Part shown: positions 21,333-32,299 of the stretch, one piece after another
Layout: each line of letters starts with the position of its first letter
Position numbering within the stretch: the stretch's first letter is position 1
Assembly (NCBI GenBank): GCA_943737045.1
Contig: CALSFV010000257.1
Coordinates: 186,001-250,000, forward strand
Source: Parapristionchus giblindavisi
Lineage: Eukaryota > Nematoda > Chromadorea > Rhabditida > Diplogasteridae
Length of the DNA stretch: 64,000 nt
Reading direction: 5' to 3'
Translations under genes and position numbers: made by a program
The notes under the pieces: model-generated
What the model saw: the letters and a program-made list of their open reading frames with translations, nothing else
What the model was told of the DNA's origin: nothing
Database searches by the model: none

Positions 21333-24300
21333 ATGGGAAGACGAAAGAACACGTCTCATTATAGACAAACAAATGTACGTTTAATAGTTTAAAATCACTC
21401 CTCAAGCTAAATTTACTGTTTTTTCCCGCATTGATTATACTCTATCGATATATAATAAATATGTCGTAGAAAAAGAAAAAGATATAGTCTGGTCAGAACG
21501 TAGACTTTAAAATTAGCTTGGTCTCACTTTAATAGTACCTCACAATCACCGATATCTTTATTCTGATATAAATATTGATTTATTCCAGGATTCATGTAAA
21601 TCTACCGTAGTCGAGAAAAATGAGAACGATCAGGATTTGAATGAATTATCGATTGGTGAAAGCGATTATACTGTACGTTGGTTTTACTGTAATATTTATT
21701 TTGAGTAAAGTTATAAGTTTAGGTAGGAAATCTTCGTCGACAATTGAATGCAAAGAATGTTGGTGATTCTAATCAATTGATTATTGCTTTAAGATACCGT
21801 AATCTATCGTAATACTTTCGTTGTAGGATGAACTAAAAAAGAAGTTGTGTGTGGCTATCTCTAAGAAAGATAAGATGGTATGTTATTGATTGGTATTATG
21901 ACATCTCAATTCAATTCATTCTTTAGATCATTGATCTTCAACAGCAAATCGAATGTGTAAAAGAGGTCAGTTGTTTTTTATACTTACTCTTGATTCCTAT
22001 GAATGACAGAAAATCAATATATTGTCATAATTTGGCATTATATAAATGATTATGCATTCATATATGTATCGTTTAGAATGATAAAATATCTATAAATGTT
22101 AGTGCAGAGAAGAAGCAGTTCTATCCGAGTGGAGATGTGGAGGTTTGTTTATTATTCTGAATCTTATGAGAAGTTTAATTTAGTTGGATGAGCTCAGACG
22201 TGAATTGGATTCTAAAGAGGTATTTCATTACAGTCAATCGATTTGGGAATTATCGATTGCGTTTAGGAACAAGTAAAAGCTATTCTTCGAACGATTATTC
22301 ATGAAAGAAATAGAATGGTAAGCTTTTAACAAAATTTTAGTTAAAATGCGGTATTGTGTGTGATGTATTTTTATGCTTCATCTTGTTCAGATCAATGATA
22401 TCGAACAACACATTGATGATTCGGATGAGGTTTGTTTCTCTTGTAAAATTTGAAATTAAATAATAATATATCAGTTTTACTGTTTGTTTTTAAAAAAAAG
22501 TTTGACAAAGCTTTTAATGGTGAAAATGCGTGACTGTCAGGAAATGTTTTCTTGTGTTCAAATTCATTGAGGAGATTGTCGGATGGTATTCGCCATTACT
22601 AGTTCAGATTAAAAACATACAAGAGAACCACCAAAGTAGATTTTATTTTCGATTTTCCTTAGGATGCACCGTTAGGAGCTCTACTATTTTCTTGTCAATG
22701 ATTTGAATCGTCGATATCTATCGATTTTTGAACGAATTCCTTTACGAAATCATTTCAGGATGGATATTATGACATTGACAAGGAAAATAAAGTAGACATG
22801 AAGTCTCAGGTATTTGTTAAATTACAATCTTTTCGATATGAGTTAATATCATATAATAGCCGAATATTGTAGGTCGAAGAGCTGAAACTCGCTTTGGAGC
22901 TGTCAAAGGTTGGTAGTGGATATCAGTGGATCATCATCTTTCACGAATGTAGTCAATCCAATTTTGGAAGATAAAAAAGTGTACCAGTAAAGATTACAAT
23001 CTCAATAGATAAAAGAAATTGTGAACCAATTTTCCGAGTGAGGGCGATTTTTCTCAAGAAGTCAGAATTTCCAGAATTTGCTAAAAACGTTAACGTGGAG
23101 TACTATTGACAATCACTGATGCGCAACTAAATTTCTGTTGTTGCAATTATGATTTTGTTTTATAGGAGGAAGCAAACGAACTGCGTCTTAACGAAAAATC
23201 TCTAAGAGTTGTCATTGCTAAGATGAAAAAGGATTTGGAAGATGAAAACGAGAGGAATGAAGAGCTTGTAAATACAATATCAAGGCTGGAATTGACTGTA
23301 GTTAGTATTTTTATATTTGAGACATGTATGAAAATGATTTAATAGAACTGTTTCAACTTTGATACAGAAAGAACTCCAATCTGAGAAAGCGAAGAATGAT
23401 CAGTTGAATTTGAAATTGGAAAAATTGTCACTGCAGATTTCTAAAATGGTTGGTGAGATATATTCTGACAAGATTCTGATGAGTCGGGATTTCCCCTTTT
23501 AATAGATTCATGAAGATACATTACGAATGAGTATTCCCAAGATTTCGACGCTAGCAGGAATGCTAAGAGTCATGTCTGAGTCAGTGATGATTTCTGGATT
23601 TCAATGGTGAGGATTAGAGTTGGCAATAACGCACTATTCATTGCGGGCCCGCAGAGCGGTGTAATTCATTGCGGGCCCGCAAACTCGAATGGTGCGGTGT
23701 AAAATCATTGCGGGCCCGCAAAGTCCTTTTCTTCTCCGAGAGAAGGAAGAGAGAAGGAGGAGGAGAGGAAAATGACTTTGCGGGCCCGCCCGCAATGCAA
23801 TTGCGGGCCCGCAATTTTACACCGCACCATTCGAAATTGCGGGACGCAATGATTTCACTCCGCATTGCGGGCCCGCAATCACTAGCAAAGAAAAGCCAAT
23901 TTCTTTGCGGGCCCGCAACGCCCGAATTGCCAACTCTAGTGAGGATACTATCTCTAATCATACATTTGTTATACTTGCATGTTAAACCTTTGTAAAACAC
24001 CATAATCTCGTAATTTTGTCGCTCGAATTATACCATTTTTCAAAATTGGGGGATTTCATCGTTTTCCGCTTGCTTACTTAAGGTATTCGAAAAATGTGCG
24101 AATCAAATAAAAATTCATTGACAATGAGAAAAATGTCTTTGGAAAAGCGTAAAAAATCTCCCTCTTTTACAATGGTTTTAGCTCGCCTCTTGCATACTCA
24201 CTATCATCACCGTTGTTGCTCACGACCATAAATTTTTTGATACCACTGGCCCCTGGTTCCGGTACGGGACCCCAAAACATGCTATGTAGATCCAAATTAA

Positions 24301-24978
24301 TTAGCTTGTAAAAATATTTAAATCATTTTGTATTTCGGTTTTCTTTTTTAAACTCAAACTTTTTTCGAACGCTTTACACAATGAGGCTTTCAACTTTTCT
24401 CACCGATTTTATTCGATTTTCTCAACATAACCGAAAAGTGATGAATACGAATCATGTATTATGTTTGTCAAGTGTGCATACTAATTGAGGGATATCCGCC
24501 TCATAACCATCGAATACGTACATACTGTGGGTACATCATGTACAAGTTTCAGCTTGATATCTCAACTGATGCCAAAATTACGCCAGAAATAAAAAAGTGA
24601 CTTTCCGGCGCTACTGTATCTCTTCTCACTGATAGTTTACGGGTCCCGAGATTAGTTTTGAGTACTGAACCGGAACCACGGAGACCAGTGCTACCAAACA
24701 ATTGTGGTAATGAGCACCAACCATGGTCATGATGTTGTGTATGCAAAATGCGAGCTAGAACCATTTTGAAAGAATTCTACCTAACTATAAGTGCACTACA
24801 TTTTACCAGAAAATTTTAAAGAACATCTGATTGCAGGAAATTATGTGCGAAGAAAATTAATGAAAACGATATTGATAATCTAGCAATGTATCTATACTGT
24901 GATAAGCCCGATTCCGCGTGAGATGTTTTAATTTTTCTAAAATGTGTATCATTGTAGTTTTTAAAAAGGATTTATAAG

Positions 24979-25009
<31 letters not shown>

Positions 25010-25359
25010 CAGTCGGATATTTTTATATTGTTCATTTTAAATAGTTCATATACATCATTTTCAGTAAGTGGTCCTGTACTGCAATGTCCAAGTTTCGCAT
25101 TATCGCTTTTAATAACAAATCGAAGAACATCGAACGTGTTCTTCATCACACTTTAACTGAAACTTCAACGAATCTTGGATTCACTTTATTCATCACTTGG
25201 AAGGTTAGCTTGGAATATTTATTTCTAAGTTTTATATAATTCTGAAATTTAATGATTTAAACAACTACTCAGAATCTCTTCGATGAATTAAATGAGTACG
25301 TTAAAGATGATGTGATTGTTCTTGAAATTGCACTTAAAGTATACCCTCCAGCTTGTTAG
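21333..25359 (+). CDS. G6: coiled-coil MATH protein, longest intact copy
   Basis: Exons: 21333-21374 (MGRRKNTSHYRQTN), 21589-21672, 21723-21758, 21827-21877, 21927-21965, 22077-22142, 22184-22219, 22267-22317, 22391-22429, 22759-22809, 22873-22908, 23166-23300, 23368-23448, 23506-23606, 24837-24917, 25065-25203, 25273-25359; about 384 aa. Residues 15-42 are acidic (VVEKNENDQDLNELS). Coiled coil runs 43-249, including an extra exon absent from G4 and G5 (KELQSEKAKNDQLNLKLEKL). MATH is 250-384: TLRMSIPKIS, WSCTAMSKFRIIAF, LFITWK, NLFDELNEYVKDD. MATH strands are more divergent than the coiled coil. The middle exons match G5 almost exactly. One donor is GTGAGA at 24918. A 1.2-kb intron inside MATH holds two inverted-repeat insertions. 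Confidence 0.88.
22005..22812 (+). repeat. Near-identical tract shared with G5 (16820-17636)
   Basis: Partner of the G5 tract. Four exons and three introns are copied with almost no change, while the first exons, the exons after 22809 and most other introns of G6 are unlike G5. Confidence 0.8.
23618..23941. mobile_element. GC-rich MITE built of TTGCGGGCCCGCAA palindromes
   Basis: Ends AGAGTTGGCAAT and ATTGCCAACTCT are inverted. Inside, the 14-bp palindrome TTGCGGGCCCGCAA or a close variant occurs eight times (about 23640, 23665, 23705, 23777, 23803, 23837, 23863, 23904). Two larger inverted blocks (CGAATGGTGCGGTGTAAAAT and its complement) lie between. The GC content is far above the surroundings. 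Open frames across it on both strands are repeat artefacts. Confidence 0.7.
24165..24785. mobile_element. Imperfect palindromic element in G6 intron
   Basis: Left arm (CAATGGTTTTAGCTCGC..., 24168-24285) and right arm (...GCGAGCTAGAACCATTTTG, 24650-24766) are diverged inverted copies that include CTGGTTCCGGTACGGGACC and its mirror. Centre about 370 bp, non-coding. Target duplication not resolved. Confidence 0.5.
24978..25006. repeat. TA microsatellite
   Basis: (TA)n of about 13 units in the intron between the two central MATH exons of G6. Confidence 0.85.
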
Positions 25360-25759
25360 AAAGTCATCGTTTTTTTCTTACAGTTTGCTCATGCTAATTA
25401 GATAATTCATAATAATTTTAGATCTACATATATTGTACTTTTGTTTCAGTTACTTTAATTTTTTTGAAGCAGTTTATTGTATACTTCAATTTTGTCAACT
25501 TCATTATCATATGTAGTACTCGGTTCTAGGATTGATTGTATTCATTTCCCATTCCATTTTCTTTTCTTTCCGTTTATCTTCGTTAGTTCATCCAATTTTT
25601 AAATGCCGTACATGAGTTGTGATCAATGAAATGCTCTGATAATTATTATGTGGTATAGTTGGAACGGTCGATGAGCCGCACTGTATATCTATTCATTATT
25701 AGTGATTAATAATTCATTGGGGGTTTTAAGAGCTTCCATCTAAATTCTACCGTTCAATA
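25360..25759 (+). other. Intergenic region G6 to G7
   Basis: Short 400-bp gap. Its second half resembles the G5-G6 gap (ATTATGTGGTATAGTTGGAA, GAGCTTCCATCTAAATTCTAC), so G6 and G7 arose by tandem duplication. The CTACAG acceptor seen before G6 has become CTACCG here. No gene seen. Confidence 0.45.
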
Positions 25760-28700
25760 ATGGGAAGACGAAAGAACTCATCTCGAGATGAACAAAGAAA
25801 TGTAAGTTTAAAGTCACACCCCAAGTTAAATTTACTCTCCGCCTTCTCGCAGATAAAGAAAGCGATGTGGCCAAAGTGGAGATTTTCAAATTAACTTGGG
25901 GTCTCACTTTAATAGAATATGTCACAATCACCGACATCATTATTCTGTTATATATTTTTATTTGTTCCAGGATTCTACTAGATCAACCGTAGACGAGAAA
26001 AATGAGAAGGATCAAGATTTGAATGAATTATCGATTGGTGAAAGCGATTATACTGTACGTTGGTTTTACTGTAATATTTATTTTGAGTAAAGTTATAAGT
26101 TTAGGTAGGAAATCTTCGTCGACAATTGAATGCCAAGAATGTTGGTGATTCAAATCAATTGATTATTGCTTCGACATACCGTAATCTATAGTAATACTTT
26201 CGTTGTAGGATGAACTGAAGAAGAAGTTGTGTATGGCTATCTCTCAAATGGATAATATGGTTCGTTATTGATCGCTTGATTTCAGTCAAAGTAATCAATA
26301 CAATGTTTTTTTAGATCATTGGCCTCCAGCAGGAAATCGATTGTGGACTTGTAGTGGGTCATTTATTGATTTTCGTCTTTGATTTTCCGGAATTTGCTTT
26401 GCATAATTAGTTCCATCATTGAATATAATAGTGTATTCAGAGTGATAAAAATAGCGAATCTACCAATGTTGAGCATCAAAAGTTTGAGGCTAGTGGAGAT
26501 ATGGAGGTATACTCAGATATTGACCTGTTTGTTATATATCTGACTGAATTTAGATTGCAGAACTCAAAGGTATATTGGCTGCAAAAGAGGTAGATAATGC
26601 TAATTACTTGCAAATGATCGATTTATGAATTATCGATTATTTTAGGAAGAAGTCGAAGCTAAAATTCGTATGGTTATCTCCGAAAGAAATAACGCGGTAA
26701 GTTGTTAGTAAAAGTTTGAGTACGGTATCTCGACTCGGTGTTTCAATTTATTGATTTTTCCTTTTTCAGATCAAATCTATCGATCAACAAATTGGAGATG
26801 TGATGCAGGTAAGATATCGGGAAAATAAGACTCATTTCTAAATCCAACATGGCTTTGTCCAATCGTACTTTGCAAATAATTGCAGTATATTCAGGATGGT
26901 TACAGTGAGAGTGAAAAGGAAAATATATTAGACAAGAATGCTGAGGTATTTTCATTACTAGTAAAAAAGTACAGCTGTACTTTTTCTAGATCGAAGAGCT
27001 GAAACTTTCTTTGGAGCAATCAAAGGTAAATGGTGACCTTTCTTTAGTGTGATTATACTCTTTGTGGCAAGTTATGCGTTTGCTTGATTAAAAATAAAGA
27101 ACACTTCTTGGAAACAATGATCTAATTTCGTGGGTGGGTAAAATGTCAGAATTTACTAAAATATTTGTTATATTATAGGCAGAAACAAAGGAATTCCTAC
27201 TTATGGAAAAATCTCTTCGAGTAGTTATTTCTAAGCAAAAAAAGGATTTAGAAGATGAAAGGGAGAAGAATGAGAAGTTGGAAGAAAAAATATCGAAACT
27301 TCAGGTGACTTTGGGTAGTGGTTTAAAAAAATATGATTTTCCCACTTTCTAAATATGCAGAAGGAACTCCGTTCTGAGAAAGCTAAAAATAATCAGATGA
27401 ATTTAAAATTGGAGGAATTGTCACTTATTTCTAAAATGGTATGTGCATTCATCATCTCAAAGAATACATTTTTTTCCATTTGAATAGTCTACTATTCGAA
27501 TGAGCATCAATAATATTTCTTTGATGAAAGAAAATGAGGATAAATACTCTAAATCCGTGATGATTGGTGATATGACGTGGTAAGCATTGATTTCAATTCC
27601 AATTTATTTCGATTTCTATTTATTTTTCCTAATGAACTTAGCCATTGTTCCCATATTTAAATGGCTTGAGCTTTCTAGATAATATTTTTTATTGTAGGAG
27701 AATGTTAGTGCGGAGACGTAAAGTCAACAATATTGATTATCTGTCTGTTTTTCTCGACTGCGATAGCTCTGACTCAGGGTACGTATGCGTAATTTAGTAT
27801 TTTTTCAAATCAACCATTTTACAGTGCCTTTCCATGTACCGTAAAGTGTAAGTTTCGTATTGTTACTCTCGATGACAAATCAGAAGAAAATGAGGGTCTT
27901 AATTACACTTTCAAAAAGTCTATGAGTTGGGGATTTCCTTCATTCATTACTTGGGAGGTATATTTATTTATTTATCACGGGTCTCCTGTAAAAGTGTAGC
28001 AAAAACGTACGGCTCTGCCACTAGGAAAAATTTTTTGTCTCCGATTTCGATGAAAGTCGGTCAGTGGGTGTGGTTGGGGGTCATGAGAAGGCCTAGTAAC
28101 TTGATTTGGCCAAAATTGCAGATTATCGATTTTTGTGATCTATTCTGAAAATGATCATAACTCGGTTCATTTTCATCGTACATCGAGTTGACAGGTGTCA
28201 TTCGAACCGTATTTGAATGCTCTTCAAAAAAGTTGTTTATGACCCGTTCGCTGCTAAGTCGTCTTCAGGGCGAAAAACGCGAAAAGCAGATTATTTTTCC
28301 AAAAAGGTGACCTGTTCTCGAAAATTTTCTCTTGAGATCATCCGTATTATTGCAAAAATTATGTCTTCAAACCACGCACAATATCGCTATCTAGTTCATT
28401 GCCCGTATCTCTTGGCCCTCAGGGTCGATTACTAGATAGCTCATGGACTTATGTTAGTCGATTTTAGATCACCTTCCGTTTTTTGATCGTATCTCACTTC
28501 AAAGTTGTCCAATTACCTTTTCAAAAAAAGAGAAATGATTCTCTCGAAAAGTAGATTAAAAAGTTTACTATTGTCTAAATTGCTATATCAAGCCGTGTTT
28601 GAGTTATCAAAGAAAATTGCTCCAATTTCGTGTTTTCACCTGCATGCTCGTAGTCCTTGAACGATTTCGATAGGGGACGATTCCGAAACCTTGCTGAACC

Positions 28701-29726
28701 TCCTCGAGCACTCTCGTGTACAGTCCAAGGGCGAACTCCATTATGGACACTCTCTCGGGTCTGATCTTGTGCTCTCCTCTATACCAGTGACGCTCGAGGT
28801 TCTAGTGACGGAGGAAAGGACATATCAACTACCCTCGTATTTGACCGGCGGTGTTGATATCTGCACAATGTTTGCTCAATTATATTACAGTTTCTAATGT
28901 GAAGTAAACATATTTGTCTAATTGATTGAATTCTCTGTTCAACACATGAAAGCGGTGAAAACTCGAAATTGGAGCAATTTTCTTTGATAACTCAAACACG
29001 GCTTGATATAGCAATTTAGACAATAGTAAACTTTTTAATCTACTTTTCGAGAGAATCATTTCTCTTTTTTTGAAAAGGTAATTGGACAACTTTGAAGTGA
29101 GATACGATCAAAAAACGGAAGGTGATCTAAAATCGACTAAGTCCATGAGCTATCTAGTAATCGACCCTGAGGGCCAAGAGATACGGGCAATGAACTAGAT
29201 AGCGATATTGTGCGTGGTTTGAAGACATAATTTTTGCAATAATACGGATGATCTCAAGAGAAAATTTTCGAGAACAGGTCACCTTTTTGGAAAAATAATC
29301 TGCTTTTCGCGTTTTTCGCCCTGAAGACGACTTAGCAGCGAACGGGTCATAAACAACTTTTTTGAAGAGCATTCAAATACGGTTCGAATGACACCTGTCA
29401 ACTCGATCTACGATGAAAATGAACCGAGTTATGATCATTTTCAGAATAGATCACAAAAATCGATAATCTGCAATTTTGGCCAAATCAAGTTACTAGGCCT
29501 TCTCATGACCCCCAACCACACCCACTGACCGACTTTCATCGAAATCGGAGACAAAAAATTTTTTCTAGTGGCAGGCGTTGCTACACTTTCACTGGAGACC
29601 CGTGTTATGTATTCACTTTAAATGTTATACGAATAAATTTAGGATCTTCTTGATGAATCGAATGGATATATCAAAGATGATGTTATCATCCTCGAATGTC
29701 TCATTAGTGTCTACCCATCATCTTAA
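25760..29726 (+). CDS. G7: coiled-coil MATH protein with altered splice donor and giant intronic palindrome
   Basis: Exons: 25760-25801 (MGRRKNSSRDEQRN), 25971-26054, 26105-26140, 26209-26259, 26315-26353, 26441-26506, 26554-26589, 26646-26696, 26770-26808, 26895-26945, 26990-27025, 27179-27313, 27361-27438, 27488-27579, 27698-27778, 27825-27957, 29643-29726; about 377 aa. The coiled coil fills 43-248. MATH 249-377 begins STIRMSINNIS (three codons, NEG, are missing in frame) and ends DLLDESNGYIKDD...YPSS. After 27313 the family donor GTTAGT reads GGTAGT. A shifted donor GTAGTG would break the frame, so either splicing is impaired or the exon is skipped in frame (135 nt). The last intron holds a 1.63-kb palindrome. 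Confidence 0.82.
27976..29604. mobile_element. 1.63-kb near-perfect palindrome, CACGG/TTAT family
   Basis: TTAT at 27972-27975 and 29605-29608 flanks inverted ends CACGGGTCTCC / GGAGACCCGTG. Arms of about 670 bp (27976-28645 and 28953-29604) are almost identical: the same 72-codon open frame (MLFKKVVYDPFAAKSS...) appears at 28217 on + and at 29372 on -. The 300-bp centre is unique. A sister element with the same ends and the same TTAT flanks is at 49245-50156. Confidence 0.85.
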
Positions 29727-30289
29727 AAGACGTTTTTTTCTGATTTTGCTCATTTGTCACCTTAAACTCTCTTGTTGATTAAAATAGTTGAAGATTTTAT
29801 GTACATACTACTTTTGTCCATGTCTTACACTACGAACCAATAAGTTGTGTTGAAAAGAGTCATTTATTTTTTAAAGATTGATTTCGTTGAGCCCTCATTA
29901 TATGATTTCGTGTTTTGTCTCATGCCCCATTGGTTAAATTTTGTTTTACTATTGTTGCTAATTTATAAAAATATTTGAATAATTGTGCAAGATCGTATTA
30001 TATTATCGAACGGTGGTTAGCTTCCACTATTTTACTATTTTCTGTTGTAGCATTGAATAGATTAATCAAATAAGTAAAAAGTAGTAGTATAGTGAAATAA
30101 GGGAAATAAATATATAAATGAGCAATTTCCGTACTCTTCAATCAATAAAATCTTTTACGAGTACGTTTTTCAACATTGCAATCTGTCCAATTGTGTCATA
30201 CTCTCTTCATGTATATTTTGTGGCTCGCTTACTCTTTTGTTAGTTTTCTCCGGTTTTTTTTTCTTATTTTCATTAACTTCACTGAGTAT
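29727..30289 (+). other. Intergenic region G7 to G8
   Basis: 3' flank of G7 with conserved GATTTCGTTGAGCCCTC and AATAAA at 30144-30149 (in ATCAATAAAATCTTTTACGA). The latter block is also present before G11, G15 and the relic at 40714. No gene seen. Confidence 0.45.
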
Positions 30290-30300
30290 TTCTTATCTAG
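30290..30300 (+). promoter_or_regulatory. Candidate spliced-leader acceptor upstream of G8
   Basis: TTCTTATCTAG followed by GTCGAGGCAGGACATG. The arrangement is repeated before G11 and G15, about 150 nt after an AATAAA in each case. Confidence 0.45.
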
Positions 30301-31130
30301 GTCGAGGCAGGACATGTCTACGGGTGCTGCAAACGACTACTCTTGTATTTTCAATCAGGTCAGGCGTTATTTCATTTCATCACAACAACTTCTATTGTCT
30401 TCGCAAAACCTGTAGAATGGATGGATGATATAATGAATTCTCTTTTTGGTTGTTCTAATTTGATTTCTCATGTTAATCTAAGGTCTTCTAGGAGAAAGTG
30501 CGACTCAATTTGTGTATTGTATGGTTAGATTGGATCATGATTCTAGTGTGCACCATTATTCCAATAGTACCACATAGATGTTTGTAAATTACAGTGATTC
30601 ACTCTTTGATTATATTGAATTACAATACGTCTTTGTGTTGAGGCATTTGATAAGATTTTTAAAAATATTATCGATCGTCCTTATTTTCCAGTTGGAACAG
30701 TTGAAACTCGCATTGGAAGAGAAAGTTGTTAGTAAGGATTATGAGAACGATAAGGATAACAGTATGGACAAAGATGCTCAGGTAGTTTTAATTGTATTAC
30801 CGTTTCGATTTTACAAGGGATGGACATGAAGTGTTCATGGTGTCTTGAGAGGACAACTTCTTGACTATAGTCACTTTTCTATGCCGATTGCGACTCCCTT
30901 TTCAAAATTGGCCAACGCTCCTGAGTTTTACAAGGAGTCTCATAGGCCTTAAGTCGGCTAAAAGCGATGGTTCATAGCTTATTAGAAAGCCCTTTCTCTG
31001 TAGATTAAGAAGGTGTACTTTAAAAATCCTGAAGAGCTCTGTACCTGGATTAAAAAAATTCAAAGTTTGGATGATTTTTGTAACGAATGGCCATGCAATT
31101 GTCGTGCAATAATGTGGTAGTTCTGTATAG

Positions 31131-31267
31131 GTATCCATGAACGTTGGCAAACCGTTTGCCGGCAAACGTGACGTCACATCCGTAGGCGGAGTCGTTTGCC
31201 AGTTATCCTCCCCCTACGCTTGTGACGTCACGTTTGCCGGCAAACGGTTTGCAGACGTTCATGGATA
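31131..31267. mobile_element. MITE with TGACGTCAC arms nested in the palindrome
   Basis: Ends GTATCCATGAACG / CGTTCATGGATAC. The arms contain CGTTTGCCGGCAAACGTGACG and its mirror. It occurs only in the left arm of the surrounding palindrome; the right arm has the empty site, so it inserted after the palindrome existed. Relative of 8708-8842. Confidence 0.75.
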
Positions 31268-31293
31268 CGGCCCCTGCGCGTTACTTCTCCGAG

Positions 31294-31364
31294 CTAGTGG
31301 TGGCGCAGTGGTAAAGATTCCGCATACAACTTTTACGCGGCGGGTTCGATCCCCGCCGACGCGA
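31294..31364 (+). repeat. tRNA-derived sequence with A and B boxes
   Basis: A-box TGGCGCAGTGG at 31301-31311 and B-box GGTTCGATCCC at 31343-31353 have tRNA-like spacing, and GCGGG-TTCGATC-CCCGC forms a perfect T arm. D and anticodon stems do not pair, so it is a tRNA-derived SINE-like piece or tRNA pseudogene. The inverted partner is at 31821-31882. Confidence 0.5.
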
Positions 31365-31820
31365 CTTGTTTGCACGATTTTTACACTTGAATTTTTATGT
31401 TTTTTTAAAAATAATTTTCCAATGTGCTTACTGCTATCCATGCATCCTATCTGTCCTAAAGTTTGTCAGCGTTGAGGTGAGAGCGATATCGAGGACAACG
31501 ACAGCGATATCGATTGGGCCGATCTCCGAACTCGATTGGGCCGCTGCAGTCATTGTGAGGACTTGTGCATGATGGCAAACTACCATGATTGTTAGATGCT
31601 TGTTGTTATTGTTTGTGTTTCATTTTTAAATAAATGATTTATCTGTTATATAATAATGTACGGATGAGTGATAGCAACAAGATCATAAGAAATGGTAAAA
31701 ATAGGATATTTCTTTAAAAAAAGTATATTAAAAAAGCAAATTTTCCGTTGGTTGAGTAGTAATTATGTATGATTTAAAATAAACATAAAAATTCAAGTGT
31801 AAAATATTGTGCAAAACAAT

Positions 31821-31882
31821 TCGCGTCGGCGGGGATCGAACCCGCCGCGCAAAAGTTGTATGCGGCATCTTTACCACTAGCT
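31821..31882 (-). repeat. Inverted second copy of the tRNA-derived sequence
   Basis: Reverse complement of 31294-31364 with the T arm intact and about 11 bp of the A-box region missing. It forms the right-arm part of the nested palindrome. Confidence 0.5.
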
Positions 31883-32299
31883 AGGAGAGGTAACGCGCGG
31901 AACTACCACATTATTGCACGGCAATTGCATGGCCATTAGACGACAATTTCGTTACAAAAATTGTCCAAATTTTGAATTTTGTTTACTCCGGGTACAGCTC
32001 TTCAGGATTTTTTAAGCTCTTAATCAACAGAGAAAGGGCTTTCAAATAAGCTATGAACCGTCGCTTTTCGCCGACTTAAGGCCTATGAGACTCCTTGTTA
32101 GAGATGAGTTAGTTCATCAAACCATCCATGTGCCTTCTCCGGAAAACCTCTATCTTTCAATTTCGATTTTCACGAAACTCAAAAGGATTGGACAATTTTT
32201 GAAAATGTATCCTTAATCGTCATCGAAAAATGATTCTGGTCGTGCTATTGTCACCTCATTGTCAGGACGGCATGACCACTTGAGGCCTGTCCCTTGTTA

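Larger units (their letters stand above)
30931..32097. mobile_element. Nested palindrome CAAGGAGTCTCATAGG with TTA duplication
   Basis: TTA at 30928-30930 and 32098-32100 flanks CAAGGAGTCTCATAGGCC / GGCCTATGAGACTCCTTG. Arms run to about 31400 and from about 31780. It lies inside the 30814-32296 element and carries a tRNA-like sequence in each arm plus a MITE in the left arm only. Confidence 0.75.
30814..32296. mobile_element. CAAGGGATGG MITE with TTA duplication, host of nested insertions
   Basis: TTA at 30811-30813 and 32297-32299 flanks ends CAAGGGATGG... and ...CTGTCCCTTG. The element is also present, without the nested insertions, in the same intron of G11 (44796-45185) and G15 (60891-61055), so it predates those duplications. 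A further relative is at 41160-41591. Confidence 0.7.

Noticed and set aside
23638..24003. Overlapping open frames of about 110-120 codons on both strands.
   Set aside because: They are produced by the GC-rich palindrome repeats, which lack stop codons in several frames.
28217..29372. Two identical 72-codon open frames on opposite strands (28217-28435 and 29154-29372).
   Set aside because: They are the same palindrome arm read twice. No splice or start context, and no known protein similarity.
31294..31364. Functional tRNA gene.
   Set aside because: T arm and boxes fit, but D and anticodon stems do not pair, and a mirrored broken copy lies nearby. It is tRNA-derived only.
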